From: Treponema sp.
GTDB lineage: Bacteria > Spirochaetota > Spirochaetia > Treponematales > Treponemataceae
Direction of reading: 5' to 3'
NCBI GenBank assembly: GCA_023231445.1
Contig: JALNVF010000017.1
Span: forward strand, 1 to 32,905
DNA length: 32,905 bases
The notes under the pieces are model-generated. The model saw only the letters and a list, made by a program, of their open reading frames with translations. It was not told the origin of the DNA and searched no databases. Position numbers and translations under genes: made by a program. The number at the start of each line of letters is the position of its first letter. Within the stretch, counting starts at the first letter, position 1. This document shows, one piece after another, positions 24,316 to 32,189 of the stretch.

Positions 24316-26610
24316 ATGAAATATACCATTACAGAACTGGTCAGCAAAATGACGCTGGAAGAAAAAGCGGGAATGTGTTCAGGTGAAGATTTCTGGCACA
24401 CAAAAGCAGTTAAACGACTTGGTATTCCGGCGGTAATGGTAAGTGACGGTCCGTACGGACTGCGCAAACAGGATCCTGAAGCAGACATCCCCGGAGTAAA
24501 CGAGAGTATCAAAGCAGTTTGTTTCCCTGCAGGAAGCCTCACGACATGTTCGTTCGACAGGGATATGCTCAGAAAAGAAGGAGAAACGCTCGGCGACGAA
24601 TGTCAGGCGGAAGACGTATCAATACTTCTGGGACCTGCGGTAAACATAAAACGTTCTCCGCTGTGCGGCCGGAATTTCGAATACCTTTCTGAAGATCCGT
24701 ATCTTGCCGGTCAGCTGGCAGCTGCGTATACAAAAGGAGTTGAATCAAAAAATATAGGTGTTTCAGTAAAACACTTTGCCGCAAACAATCAGGAATACCG
24801 GCGGATGTCCGTTTCGGCGGAGGCTGACGAACGCACGCTCCGTGAAATATACCTTCCGGCATTTGAAACTGTCGTACGGGAAGCAAAACCTGATACACTC
24901 ATGTGTTCGTATAACAGAATCAATGGTGTCTACTCCTGTGAAAACGAATGGCTTCTTACCAGCGTACTCAGAAAAGACTGGGGATTTGACGGCTATGTGA
25001 TGTCTGACTGGGGTGCAATGAACGACCGTGTCAAAGCACTCAAAGCAGGCCTTGAACTTGAGATGCCCTCTTCAAACGGAGTTACCGACAGGCAGATTGT
25101 CGAAGCCGTAAAAAACGGCAGTCTTGATGAAAAAATACTTGACACGGCGGTAGAGCGTATCCTCACCATCATCTTCAAATTTACGGAAGGCCGGCAGGAA
25201 GGAAACTTCGACAAGGAAAAACATCACCGGATAGCCGCGGAAATTGCAGAAAATTCCATGGTCCTGCTGAAAAACGACAGCGGCATACTGCCGCTCTCAG
25301 AAACAAATGCAGAAGGCATACTGTTCATCGGAGTATTCGCAAAAACACCCCGTATAGAAGGCGGTGGAAGTTCCCATATAAACTGCACAAAAATTACGAG
25401 TGCGCTTGATGCCGCAAAAGATCTCGGACTCTGCATACCGTATGTGCAGGGATATGACCTGAAAGAAAAAAACGATGCAGAATTACTGACGGAAGCCGTC
25501 ACGGCAGCACAAAAAGCGCAGAAAGTTGTCATATTTGCCGGTCTTCCGGATGCGTATGAATCGGAAGGATACGACCGCAGCAATATGAAAATGCCGGAAA
25601 ACCAGAACAGGCTTATACATGAAGTTGCAGCAGTTCAGCCCCATACCGTAGTCGTCCTCCACAATGGTTCACCTGTCGAAATGCCGTGGGTCAATGACGT
25701 TCAGGGTATCCTCGAAAGTTACCTCGGCGGAGAAGCTGTCGGAACAGCGCAGATAAACCTCCTGTTCGGAAAAACTAATCCGAGCGGAAAACTTGCAGAA
25801 ACATTCCCGCTGCGGCTGGAAGATACGCCGTGTTATATCAATTTTCCGGGAAACGGACATACCGTCGAATACAAAGAAGGAGTGTTCACCGGGTACCGCT
25901 ATTACGACAAAAAACACATGAACGTTCTGTTCCCGTTCGGATTCGGATTGAGCTACACGACTTTCTCGTACAGCAACCTCAGATTTTCAAAAAAAAATAT
26001 TACGGATCAGGAAACAGTCGGCGTAACATTCTCCGTTAAAAATACCGGCAGCATTGCAGGAGCTGAAGCTGCAGAATTATATGTTGCAGACAGGACAGGA
26101 TCTGCGATCCGTCCCGACAAAGAACTTAAAGATTTCGGCAAAGTATTCCTTGAGCCGGGAGAAACAAAAGAGCTGACGCTCACGCTCGACAAGCGTTCGT
26201 TTGCATGGTACAACACCGGCATTCACGACTGGTATGCAGCAACCGGCGACTACGAAATTCTCATCGGCAGCTCCTCCCGCGACATACGACTTACCGGAAC
26301 AATACATGTGACATCAACGTCAAAACCTGCAGTCAGGGTGACACGGAATACGGTTCTAGCGGAAGTCATGAATAATCCCGCCAGTGCAGAAATATGCGGA
26401 CCGCTGCTCGAAAAAGTCAGGAAGTCACTGGGTGCAGGCGATACTCAGAGTGAAGCAGCAAACAGCGCAATAAGCAGTGACATGATACAGGCAATACTCG
26501 ACAATCTGCCGCTCCGTTCTATCAGAAGTTTCGGCGGAATAACGGAAGAGGAACTGACAAGGCTGATCACTGAAATGAATGAAGCTCTGGGAATTAAAGA
26601 CAGAAAGTAA
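24316..26610 (+). CDS. Glycoside hydrolase family 3 beta-glucosidase
   Basis: The 764-residue protein has the full family 3 layout. A first barrel domain carries V-S-D-G-P-Y-G-L-R, K-H-F-A-A-N-N and the nucleophile region V-M-S-D-W-G with Asp 231. An alpha/beta sandwich domain follows (L-L-K-N-D-S-G-I-L-P-L, G-G-G-S-S-H). Next come a P-F-G-F-G-L-S-Y-T-T-F block and a fibronectin III-like domain, and finally a helical tail of about 100 residues. It should hydrolyse beta-linked gluco-oligosaccharides, in line with a plant-fibre-rich habitat. There is no signal peptide, so it probably acts on imported cellodextrins in the cytoplasm. AGGAGA precedes the ATG at 24316; a longer open frame upstream lacks such a signal. 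Confidence 0.94.
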   Translation: MKYTITELVSKMTLEEKAGMCSGEDFWHTKAVKRLGIPAVMVSDGPYGLRKQDPEADIPGVNESIKAVCFPAGSLTTCSFDRDMLRKEGETLGDECQAEDVSILLGPAVNIKRSPLCGRNFEYLSEDPYLAGQLAAAYTKGVESKNIGVSVKHFAANNQEYRRMSVSAEADERTLREIYLPAFETVVREAKPDTLMCSYNRINGVYSCENEWLLTSVLRKDWGFDGYVMSDWGAMNDRVKALKAGLELEMPSSNGVTDRQIVEAVKNGSLDEKILDTAVERILTIIFKFTEGRQEGNFDKEKHHRIAAEIAENSMVLLKNDSGILPLSETNAEGILFIGVFAKTPRIEGGGSSHINCTKITSALDAAKDLGLCIPYVQGYDLKEKNDAELLTEAVTAAQKAQKVVIFAGLPDAYESEGYDRSNMKMPENQNRLIHEVAAVQPHTVVVLHNGSPVEMPWVNDVQGILESYLGGEAVGTAQINLLFGKTNPSGKLAETFPLRLEDTPCYINFPGNGHTVEYKEGVFTGYRYYDKKHMNVLFPFGFGLSYTTFSYSNLRFSKKNITDQETVGVTFSVKNTGSIAGAEAAELYVADRTGSAIRPDKELKDFGKVFLEPGETKELTLTLDKRSFAWYNTGIHDWYAATGDYEILIGSSSRDIRLTGTIHVTSTSKPAVRVTRNTVLAEVMNNPASAEICGPLLEKVRKSLGAGDTQSEAANSAISSDMIQAILDNLPLRSIRSFGGITEEELTRLITEMNEALGIKDRK

Positions 26611-26675
26611 ATAAATCACGTCTGCCTTTCAGAAAGACAGACGTGATTTATAAAATCTGCGTTTTTCTATTTTTA
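26611..26675 (+). terminator. Rho-independent terminator after the beta-glucosidase gene
   Basis: A 14-base perfect stem (ATAAATCACGTCTG at 26611-26624 pairing with 26638-26651) begins directly after the TAA stop. Inside it a further five pairs (CTTTC/GAAAG) can form. T-rich sequence follows at 26662-26674. It separates the beta-glucosidase from the PadR unit. Confidence 0.8.
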
Positions 26676-26708
26676 ATACTAAACAGATACGGTATTTAAA
26701 ATCTGAGA

Positions 26709-26738
26709 TTGACAAAAGTAATTATATGGTGTTATATA
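26709..26738 (+). promoter_or_regulatory. Promoter of the padR-MFS operon
   Basis: A perfect -35 box TTGACA (26709-26714) is followed after 18 bases by TATATA (26733-26738); TTATAT one base earlier is an alternative. The -10 box lies inside the left arm of the 28-base palindrome, so a bound regulator would block the polymerase. Confidence 0.65.
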
Positions 26739-26758
26739 GTCAACGTTGATTATATAAC
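26731..26758. promoter_or_regulatory. 28-base near-perfect palindrome, probable PadR operator
   Basis: The left arm GTTATATAGTCAAC and the right arm GTTGATTATATAAC are inverted copies with one mismatch. The site overlaps the -10 box and ends 15 bases before the regulator's ATG. PadR repressors commonly bind dyads in their own promoter, so autorepression that also controls the exporter is likely. Confidence 0.7.
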
Positions 26759-26773
26759 AATGACTAAGAGGTA

Positions 26774-27361
26774 ATGGGAAAGATGCTGACACGTTTAGTA
26801 GTTCTGGGCTGTCTTATGCAGTGGCCGATGTCCGGATATCAAATTCAACTTATTCTTCAGGTAAGTCAGACGGAGCAATGGGCAGGAATACTCCCCGGAT
26901 CGGTCTATCATGCACTGAAAAAACTTGAAACTGAAGGGATGGTTATTCTGAAAGAAACTGAAAAAACCGGAAACAGGCTAAAATCAATCTATGAAATAAC
27001 GCCGGAGGGGAAAGATGAATTTACCAAGCTCTTGAAGGAAGCCTGGCAGAAACCGTGCCTGCATTTTCCGGCAAATATATACGGTGCACTGAGTTTTTTA
27101 AATAGTTCACAACTGGATGAAGTCCTTCCTTTGATTGATACACAAATTGTTATGCTCAAAGCAGAACTGGATGAATGGAACAACGGAGAAACAGCAAAAA
27201 AAAGATTTTTTTCAACGGAACTACCCGACTACATCAAAGCTATTTTTGAAAACGGGCGGAAACACATTGAACTAGATATCGAATTTTTAAAAAAACTGCA
27301 GCAAACACTGCCTGAAGAAAAACTGACCGGAGGATTCTATGGAAAACCTGATATCCAGTAA
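26774..27361 (+). CDS. PadR-family transcriptional regulator
   Basis: The 195-residue protein has an N-terminal winged helix of PadR type (L-V-V-L-G-C-L, M-S-G-Y-Q-I, L-P-G-S-V-Y-H-A-L-K-K-L-E-T-E-G-M-V and wing Y-E-I-T-P-E-G-K). A helical C-terminal domain follows with a long coil (E-L-D-E-W-N-N-G-E) for dimer formation. PadR proteins repress detoxification or efflux genes until a small molecule binds. The MFS exporter gene overlaps its end by 23 bases, and a large palindrome lies in its promoter. The start may also be the ATG three codons in (26783), since AAGAGGT lies too close to the first one and rather far from the second. Confidence 0.92.
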   Translation: MGKMLTRLVVLGCLMQWPMSGYQIQLILQVSQTEQWAGILPGSVYHALKKLETEGMVILKETEKTGNRLKSIYEITPEGKDEFTKLLKEAWQKPCLHFPANIYGALSFLNSSQLDEVLPLIDTQIVMLKAELDEWNNGETAKKRFFSTELPDYIKAIFENGRKHIELDIEFLKKLQQTLPEEKLTGGFYGKPDIQ

Positions 27362-28517
27362 GAAAACATCACGGAACGGCCTTATCGTTGTGACGCTCGC
27401 AATCTTTACAGACATGCTTGTCTACGGACTGGTTGTCCCTATTCTCCCGGAATATGCATTCTCCCTTGGAGTATCCCAAACGGCAGTAGGTCTGCTGTTC
27501 GGAAGTTATGCAATCGCTCTTTTTGCAGCAACTCCCGTCTTCGGTATACTGTCGGATAAAATCGGCCGCAAAGGACCGCTGCTCTGGGGACTGCTGGGAC
27601 TCGCTGGTTCTACCGTACTCTATGCGTTTGCCAGCCGGTTCTGGATGCTAGTCACGGCACGTTCACTTCAGGGAATTTCCGCTGCAATTACGTGGACCGC
27701 AGGCTTTGCATTACTGGCCGATCTCTTTCCGTCAGAGGAACGCGGCAAAGTAATGGGTATTGCACTGTCAGGACAGTCTGTCGGTACGTTAATCGGTCCG
27801 ACAATCGGTGGATGGCTTTATCAGACAGGGGGCTACGAGCTGCCGTTCCTAGCCGCCACCGGATTAGCTGTTATTGACGGACTTTTACGGATTTTCCTCA
27901 TCAAAGACGTCCCTCATAAAAAATCAGAAAGCATACGGTCTTCTCTCAGTCTGCTCAAAAATCACAGACTATTAAGTATCGTTGGTGTTGTTATTATCGG
28001 AGCATCCATTCCCTGCGTTCTGGAACCAACTTTACCGCTGCGTCTGCAAAGAGGCATGCATGTTTCTTCTCTTGTCACTGGCCTGCTGTTTGCCGTTCCC
28101 ACGACAGCTTATGCAATAAGTGCCCCTTTTATAGGCTCCATATCTCAACGCACCGGACATTACCGGACTATGGCAATAGGACTGACTGTCGCCGCAGTCA
28201 GTCTCCCTTTTATCGCACTTGCAGATTCCGTCCTGATTATGGCAGCCGCACTTTTTTTTCTCGGCATTGGAATTGGTTCGGCAATAACACCCTGTCTGCC
28301 GGAATTCGCGGACATATCACAGGAAAGCGGAGCAAACTCGTTTGGCGCATCATTTTCCATCTATAATACTGCATATTCAATCGGCATGATGATCGGCCCG
28401 ACTTTAGGTGGAATTCTTACCAATTACCTTGGCTTTGTCCGTTCCTATTCTGCTGTCGCAGTCATCATTCTCGTATATATGCTGATTTTTACAGGCTTCA
28501 ATCATCACAAAGTGTAA
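27339..28517 (+). CDS. MFS drug/metabolite exporter (DHA1 type)
   Basis: The 392-residue protein has twelve predicted helices. The motif between helices 2 and 3, G-I-L-S-D-K-I-G-R-K-G-P, is the family's gating loop. The fifth-helix antiporter motif appears as G-Q-S-V-G-T-L-I-G-P-T-I-G-G, a sign of proton-coupled efflux. A charged Asp in helix 1 (F-T-D-M-L-V-Y-G-L) is typical of drug exporters of the Bmr/VMAT-like group. The gene overlaps the padR end by 23 bases and has its own GGAGG ribosome site within that gene, so both are expressed together. The substrate is unknown, but it is probably the PadR ligand or a related compound. Confidence 0.93.
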   Translation: MENLISSKKTSRNGLIVVTLAIFTDMLVYGLVVPILPEYAFSLGVSQTAVGLLFGSYAIALFAATPVFGILSDKIGRKGPLLWGLLGLAGSTVLYAFASRFWMLVTARSLQGISAAITWTAGFALLADLFPSEERGKVMGIALSGQSVGTLIGPTIGGWLYQTGGYELPFLAATGLAVIDGLLRIFLIKDVPHKKSESIRSSLSLLKNHRLLSIVGVVIIGASIPCVLEPTLPLRLQRGMHVSSLVTGLLFAVPTTAYAISAPFIGSISQRTGHYRTMAIGLTVAAVSLPFIALADSVLIMAAALFFLGIGIGSAITPCLPEFADISQESGANSFGASFSIYNTAYSIGMMIGPTLGGILTNYLGFVRSYSAVAVIILVYMLIFTGFNHHKV

Positions 28518-28532
28518 AGGCAGCAGTTATGA

Positions 28533-28548
28533 GACTGTCTTTACAGTC
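28533..28548. terminator. Short hairpin between convergent MFS and cupin genes
   Basis: GACTGT and ACAGTC form a six-pair stem with a four-base loop, overlapping the cupin stop codon. It is small and lacks a good T-run, so its role as a shared terminator is uncertain. Confidence 0.3.
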
Positions 28549-29023
28549 CCAGCTTCTGTATCCAGTCTGCCTGCTGAGGATACGATGCAAGCAGGTCCTG
28601 TTTTCTGCCGATTTCAAAACAGGCCTGAGTAAACGCCGGAACCGTGGTACATCCGTAAAGCGCATACGAACCCGTATCGGTAAGGCACGCACCCTGCCAT
28701 ACACCGGCAGGAATGCGGAACTGGTACACCTGCCCCGCGCGGTAATCTGTTCCCATTACGACTTCTTCGGCCGAACCATCGGGATACAGCAGATACAGGC
28801 GGAACGGGTCACCTTCGTAAAAACTCCATATTTCATCTACGATAAGACGGTGGAAGCGTGAAAAACTGTCCGGACTGCGGCAGTATAACCCGTACATCAT
28901 ACCCCATGAAGATTTCCCACCACCGGACAGTTCTCCGCGGCCTGCTTCGCTGAAATACGTATGTTCAGGTTCCGCCATCTGCATGTTGTAAAAATGTAAA
29001 ATCGATTCAGCCTTCGTATTCAT
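28541..29023 (-). CDS. Cupin protein of the DUF985 (YML079w-like) family
   Basis: The 160-residue protein follows the DUF985 cupin pattern. It has an early E-A-G-R-G-E-L segment, a strand M-M-Y-G-L-Y, then F-S-R-F-H-R-L-I-V-D-E-I-W-S-F-Y-E-G-D-P with the first cupin motif (His and Glu as possible metal or ligand contacts). Next comes Y-R-A-G-Q-V-Y-Q-F-R-I-P-A-G-V-W-Q, and the C-terminal V-P-A-F. The function of this family is not settled; sugar or nucleotide-sugar binding has been suggested for cupins of this shape. Start at 29023 is favoured by GAGGT at good spacing. It overlaps the end of the oxidoreductase gene by 17 bases, so they are one operon. Confidence 0.85.
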   Translation of the reverse strand: MNTKAESILHFYNMQMAEPEHTYFSEAGRGELSGGGKSSWGMMYGLYCRSPDSFSRFHRLIVDEIWSFYEGDPFRLYLLYPDGSAEEVVMGTDYRAGQVYQFRIPAGVWQGACLTDTGSYALYGCTTVPAFTQACFEIGRKQDLLASYPQQADWIQKLGL

Positions 29024-30101
29024 GTGCAACCTCATTTACGTCAATCCACACACCGTCATTACGAGCGCTGCGTCCGATACTTTCACAGACCATCACGACA
29101 TGTTCGCCCTGTGCAAACGAGGCAGGTACACCGCTCTTCCGCTTCTGCTTCATGCAGTCATACGCCTCACGGAAGCAGTCGGTAAACGTCGTGCTGAAAC
29201 CGCCGCCGAAATCATACTGGTTTGTTGTAATTCCCGATCCTTTTTTCCCTGTGCATATTTCATACGGACGTTCGCTGCTCCATGAAAAAGAAGCCTGATC
29301 GTAGACTAATTCAATTGAAACATCGTTGCTTCGTCCCGGAGATACCTCTGAAAGGACAATGCTTGCAGCTGTTCCGTCTGACATACGGAACATGAGAGAC
29401 GCTGCATCCTCATTTTTTACCGTTATTCTTTCAGCTTCTGATCCATCTGTATACATAATCCCGTCCCGGAGATACCGTTCCGGATGAGCATGGGTAAATA
29501 AAGCACAAACCTTTTCAACTGATTGTCCGGTCAGAAATTCAAGAAGATCGATACTGTGCGATCCTATTTCAGTAACCGACCGGAAACGGCTGTCAGGCCG
29601 GTCCGCAGCACAACGCCACGAATACGGAGCCGGCAGTATGTCATATTCCTGAAAATAATGTCCGAAGGCAAACAGGAGGGGCCCTGCTTCTTTTTTCAGG
29701 ATCATACTGCGCATAGCAGTCACCGCAGGATAAAACCGGTTGTTAAATACAACGGCAGTGACAGTATCATCATGAACGGCAGAAAATCTTTTTAGTTCTG
29801 CCGATTCCCACGGATCAACAGTCAGCGGTTTTTCACAGATAACATGTTTTCCTTCTTCAAGACACAATCTTGCCGCTTCATAATGCAGCGAAGGCGGCGT
29901 ACAGATGTGTACACAATCGATATTTTCGATATTTTCCCGCGTCAACTCCGAATCATACCGGGATATACCGAATTTCTCTGCAAACGCCTGCGCAGATTTT
30001 TCCGAGTGCCCTATGACAAGTGCAATGTCTTCACCGCATTCGCGCAGTGCTTTTGCATGCGTATGCGCAATAAGTCCGGTTCCAATAATGGCTGATTTCA
30101 T
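29007..30101 (-). CDS. Gfo/Idh/MocA-family NAD(P)-dependent oxidoreductase
   Basis: The 364-residue protein begins with the Rossmann motif A-I-I-G-T-G-L-I-A (G7-x-G9) and continues with V-H-I-C-T-P-P-S-L-H and C-E-K-P-L-T-V-D, the family signature whose Lys takes part in catalysis. E-I-G-S-H-S-I-D-L-L-E-F, with a likely catalytic His, lies in the C-terminal alpha/beta domain. Such enzymes oxidise or reduce sugars, inositols or sugar-nucleotides. The pairing with a DUF985 cupin suggests a small carbohydrate pathway. An ATG five codons earlier exists, but the preferred ATG lies exactly behind a TATACT box. Confidence 0.92.
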   Translation of the reverse strand: MKSAIIGTGLIAHTHAKALRECGEDIALVIGHSEKSAQAFAEKFGISRYDSELTRENIENIDCVHICTPPSLHYEAARLCLEEGKHVICEKPLTVDPWESAELKRFSAVHDDTVTAVVFNNRFYPAVTAMRSMILKKEAGPLLFAFGHYFQEYDILPAPYSWRCAADRPDSRFRSVTEIGSHSIDLLEFLTGQSVEKVCALFTHAHPERYLRDGIMYTDGSEAERITVKNEDAASLMFRMSDGTAASIVLSEVSPGRSNDVSIELVYDQASFSWSSERPYEICTGKKGSGITTNQYDFGGGFSTTFTDCFREAYDCMKQKRKSGVPASFAQGEHVVMVCESIGRSARNDGVWIDVNEVAHEYEG

Positions 30102-30107
30102 ACAGAC

Positions 30108-30113
30108 AGTATA
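30108..30113 (-). promoter_or_regulatory. -10 box of the oxidoreductase-cupin operon
   Basis: On the minus strand TATACT is followed by 6 bases and then the ATG, with no Shine-Dalgarno. The arrangement is the same as at the cyclase gene. No clear -35 box is seen. Confidence 0.55.
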
Positions 30114-30251
30114 CACAACAAACAGGAAGCGAGTAATCCCCCGCCCCCAGAATGCATTTCACCCACCAGAACATGCAACTTACCGTTTTTTATATTCTCG
30201 TGAAAAACTATTTCCGGTAAGGTAGAAAAAACGGGGGAAGCAGCACAATCG

Positions 30252-31511
30252 ATGAAGCGTTTTATCTGCATTGTTTTATTCATTCTGATTTCTTCATTTG
30301 CATCAGCAGAAAAACTGACAACGGCAATTTCAACAATTAAAATCTTCATCGACGATACTGAATTTTCGTGGAAAAAGCAGAGTGAAAAACCGCAGCCTGT
30401 TACCGGCGGAGAACCTGCAGTAAAAATCGAAACGGTCATTTCCTTCACGTCACTAAAACCGGAAAAACGGATGACACAGTCAGCACTTGAACGCGAAGTA
30501 CATCAGACAGAACTGCGGCTCAACGACAGCGGATATTTCTACTCTGCAAAAGCAGACTGCATTCATTCACGGAAAGAACCCGGAAAAATGATCGTCATCA
30601 TTACCGTAAAAAGCGGTTTTTTCTGGCGGTTCGGCGGAGGGAATGCGTACGGTGTTGTCGGAAAATCGTGTATCGACGGTCGGCGGCTCCAGGTACTCGG
30701 ATATGCGGGATGGAATAAAAACGGAGCTTCAGTATTATACGAACATGCTTTTGATTCACCGTTTATTACAGGTTGCAGCCTGTTCTGGGACGGACCTGCA
30801 TCACTGGTTACATCAGACGGTACGACAGCCGGCACTTCAAGTGTAACCGGTATATGTACACCGGGTTTTTTCATCACTCCTGATATACGGTTCTGTACCG
30901 ACATTATCTGCCGGGTTGATCTTTCCGCAGGTTTTATAAAAGATGAATTCTGTATTTCACCTTATGTACGATGCAGTAAGTTTTTCAGCAGAACACTGAC
31001 TTCTGCATCTGCCGCACAGGCATATTTTTATCCCTGTATTGAACAGAATATGTTTTCGGGAACGGAAATCAGTGTGTCGCTGAACTGGACTCCGGTACGG
31101 TATGTCACGTTTGCATTCTGCACGGCGGGCGGCTCTTCTCCGGAAGACAATACACAGACTTTCAGTCTGAACTGGGATACCGCATACACATGTTCAAACA
31201 CCACATTTGAAGACAGAATAATCCGCTCGGGATATAAAACAAATGAACTTACCGCAGAAGACTATCTGTACGCTTCGTTTGAAACAAGATGGAACATGGC
31301 GGGCTTTTTACTGCCGCCGGCATTCAGCGTCAGACTGCAGCCTTTTGTATTTATCGACGCCGCACTCGTCGACAGGACAGAGCGGGATGCATTCGGCGGC
31401 GGACTGCGCGTGCTGTTCGATAATCCCGTCTTCGCTTATTTTACGTTCTGCTGCGGTGTAAACCATGAAGGTGCAGGAAGATTCTGCTTTACAGCGACGA
31501 AAGGTTTCTAA
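30252..31511 (+). CDS. Small Omp85-like outer-membrane beta-barrel protein
   Basis: The 419-residue protein has a signal peptide (M-K-R-F then a hydrophobic core, cleavage likely after S-F-A-S-A). It is followed by one POTRA-like region (about 60-125: a helix Q-S-A-L-E-R-E-V-H-Q-T-E-L-R-L-N-D-S-G-Y-F and strands I-V-I-I-T-V-K). From F-G-G-G-N-A-Y-G-V-V-G-K onwards alternating strands form a barrel that ends in Phe (T-A-T-K-G-F), as outer-membrane barrels do. This suggests an Omp85/TamA-like assembly or export protein with a single POTRA. The barrel has many cysteines, 14 in the mature protein, which is unusual. Omp85 membership is inferred from the layout; the start has only a distant GGGGGAA as ribosome site. 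Confidence 0.75.
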   Translation: MKRFICIVLFILISSFASAEKLTTAISTIKIFIDDTEFSWKKQSEKPQPVTGGEPAVKIETVISFTSLKPEKRMTQSALEREVHQTELRLNDSGYFYSAKADCIHSRKEPGKMIVIITVKSGFFWRFGGGNAYGVVGKSCIDGRRLQVLGYAGWNKNGASVLYEHAFDSPFITGCSLFWDGPASLVTSDGTTAGTSSVTGICTPGFFITPDIRFCTDIICRVDLSAGFIKDEFCISPYVRCSKFFSRTLTSASAAQAYFYPCIEQNMFSGTEISVSLNWTPVRYVTFAFCTAGGSSPEDNTQTFSLNWDTAYTCSNTTFEDRIIRSGYKTNELTAEDYLYASFETRWNMAGFLLPPAFSVRLQPFVFIDAALVDRTERDAFGGGLRVLFDNPVFAYFTFCCGVNHEGAGRFCFTATKGF

Positions 31512-31526
31512 GCGTGAATATTTATA

Positions 31527-31538
31527 GAATGTACATTC
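31527..31538. repeat. 12-base perfect palindrome upstream of the secreted repeat protein gene
   Basis: GAATGTACATTC is a perfect palindrome in the 72-base gap between the barrel gene and the next gene. Overlapping small hairpins (AGTG/CACT and GCATC/GATGC, 31548-31563) follow before the AGGAGG ribosome site. It could be an operator or a chance sequence. Confidence 0.3.
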
Positions 31539-31583
31539 GTGTACTGTAGTGCATCACTGATGCTGAGTTTTACAGGAGGATCT

Positions 31584-32189
31584 ATGAGAAAAACTGCATG
31601 TCTTTTTTTGATGGGAATACTTTCCGCAGCTGTCTTTGCGCAGTCACAGGAACAGATTATTCAGAATGGAATTCACTATCACAATCTGGCAAAAACAGAA
31701 AGCGACGGGTATGCGGAAAAGTGCAAAGACACATTACTGCCGTACATCGAAACAAACATGACTGCGCGCGCGTATTACGGAAGCGCAGTCACCATGCAGG
31801 CGGAATACTGTTCGGCATCAAATCCCATTCATGCCCTTGACCTGCTGCGCGAAGGTTCTTCATATATCGACGACGCGGTAAAAAGGGACAATTCAAATCC
31901 CGGGCTGCATATTCTGCGTCTGGTAAACGGGATCCAGGTAAGTGAATCTTCTCCTTTCAAACGATACGCGGTTCTAAAGGACGATGCCGCATGGCTTTCA
32001 AAAAAAGAAAATCTGGCAGGCCTGGACAACGATACACTGGCATTAGTGTATCTGTACAGAGGGCTGTATAAAATAGAAGAAAGCGACATAGATTCTGCGC
32101 TCGATTTATTCGATCAGGCAGCTGCAGTTTCCCCCGGATCCGATTCTGCAGAAGAAGCACAAAAACAGACAGCGAGGTATGAAGAATGA
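31584..32189 (+). CDS. Secreted helical (TPR-like) protein of unknown function
   Basis: The 201-residue protein has a clear signal peptide (M-R-K-T then a hydrophobic core, cleavage likely after A-V-F-A). The rest is helical. The last part, L-A-L-V-Y-L-Y-R-G-L-Y-K-I-E-E-S-D-I-D-S-A-L-D-L-F-D-Q-A, matches the spacing of a tetratricopeptide repeat, with a weaker repeat near L-D-L-L-R-E-G-S-S-Y-I-D-D-A. There is no lipobox cysteine, so it should be periplasmic and free. AGGAGGA precedes the ATG at 31584; the open frame upstream is not used. Its stop overlaps the next gene as ATGA. It may act as a protein-protein adaptor for the preceding barrel protein. Confidence 0.82.
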   Translation: MRKTACLFLMGILSAAVFAQSQEQIIQNGIHYHNLAKTESDGYAEKCKDTLLPYIETNMTARAYYGSAVTMQAEYCSASNPIHALDLLREGSSYIDDAVKRDNSNPGLHILRLVNGIQVSESSPFKRYAVLKDDAAWLSKKENLAGLDNDTLALVYLYRGLYKIEESDIDSALDLFDQAAAVSPGSDSAEEAQKQTARYEE

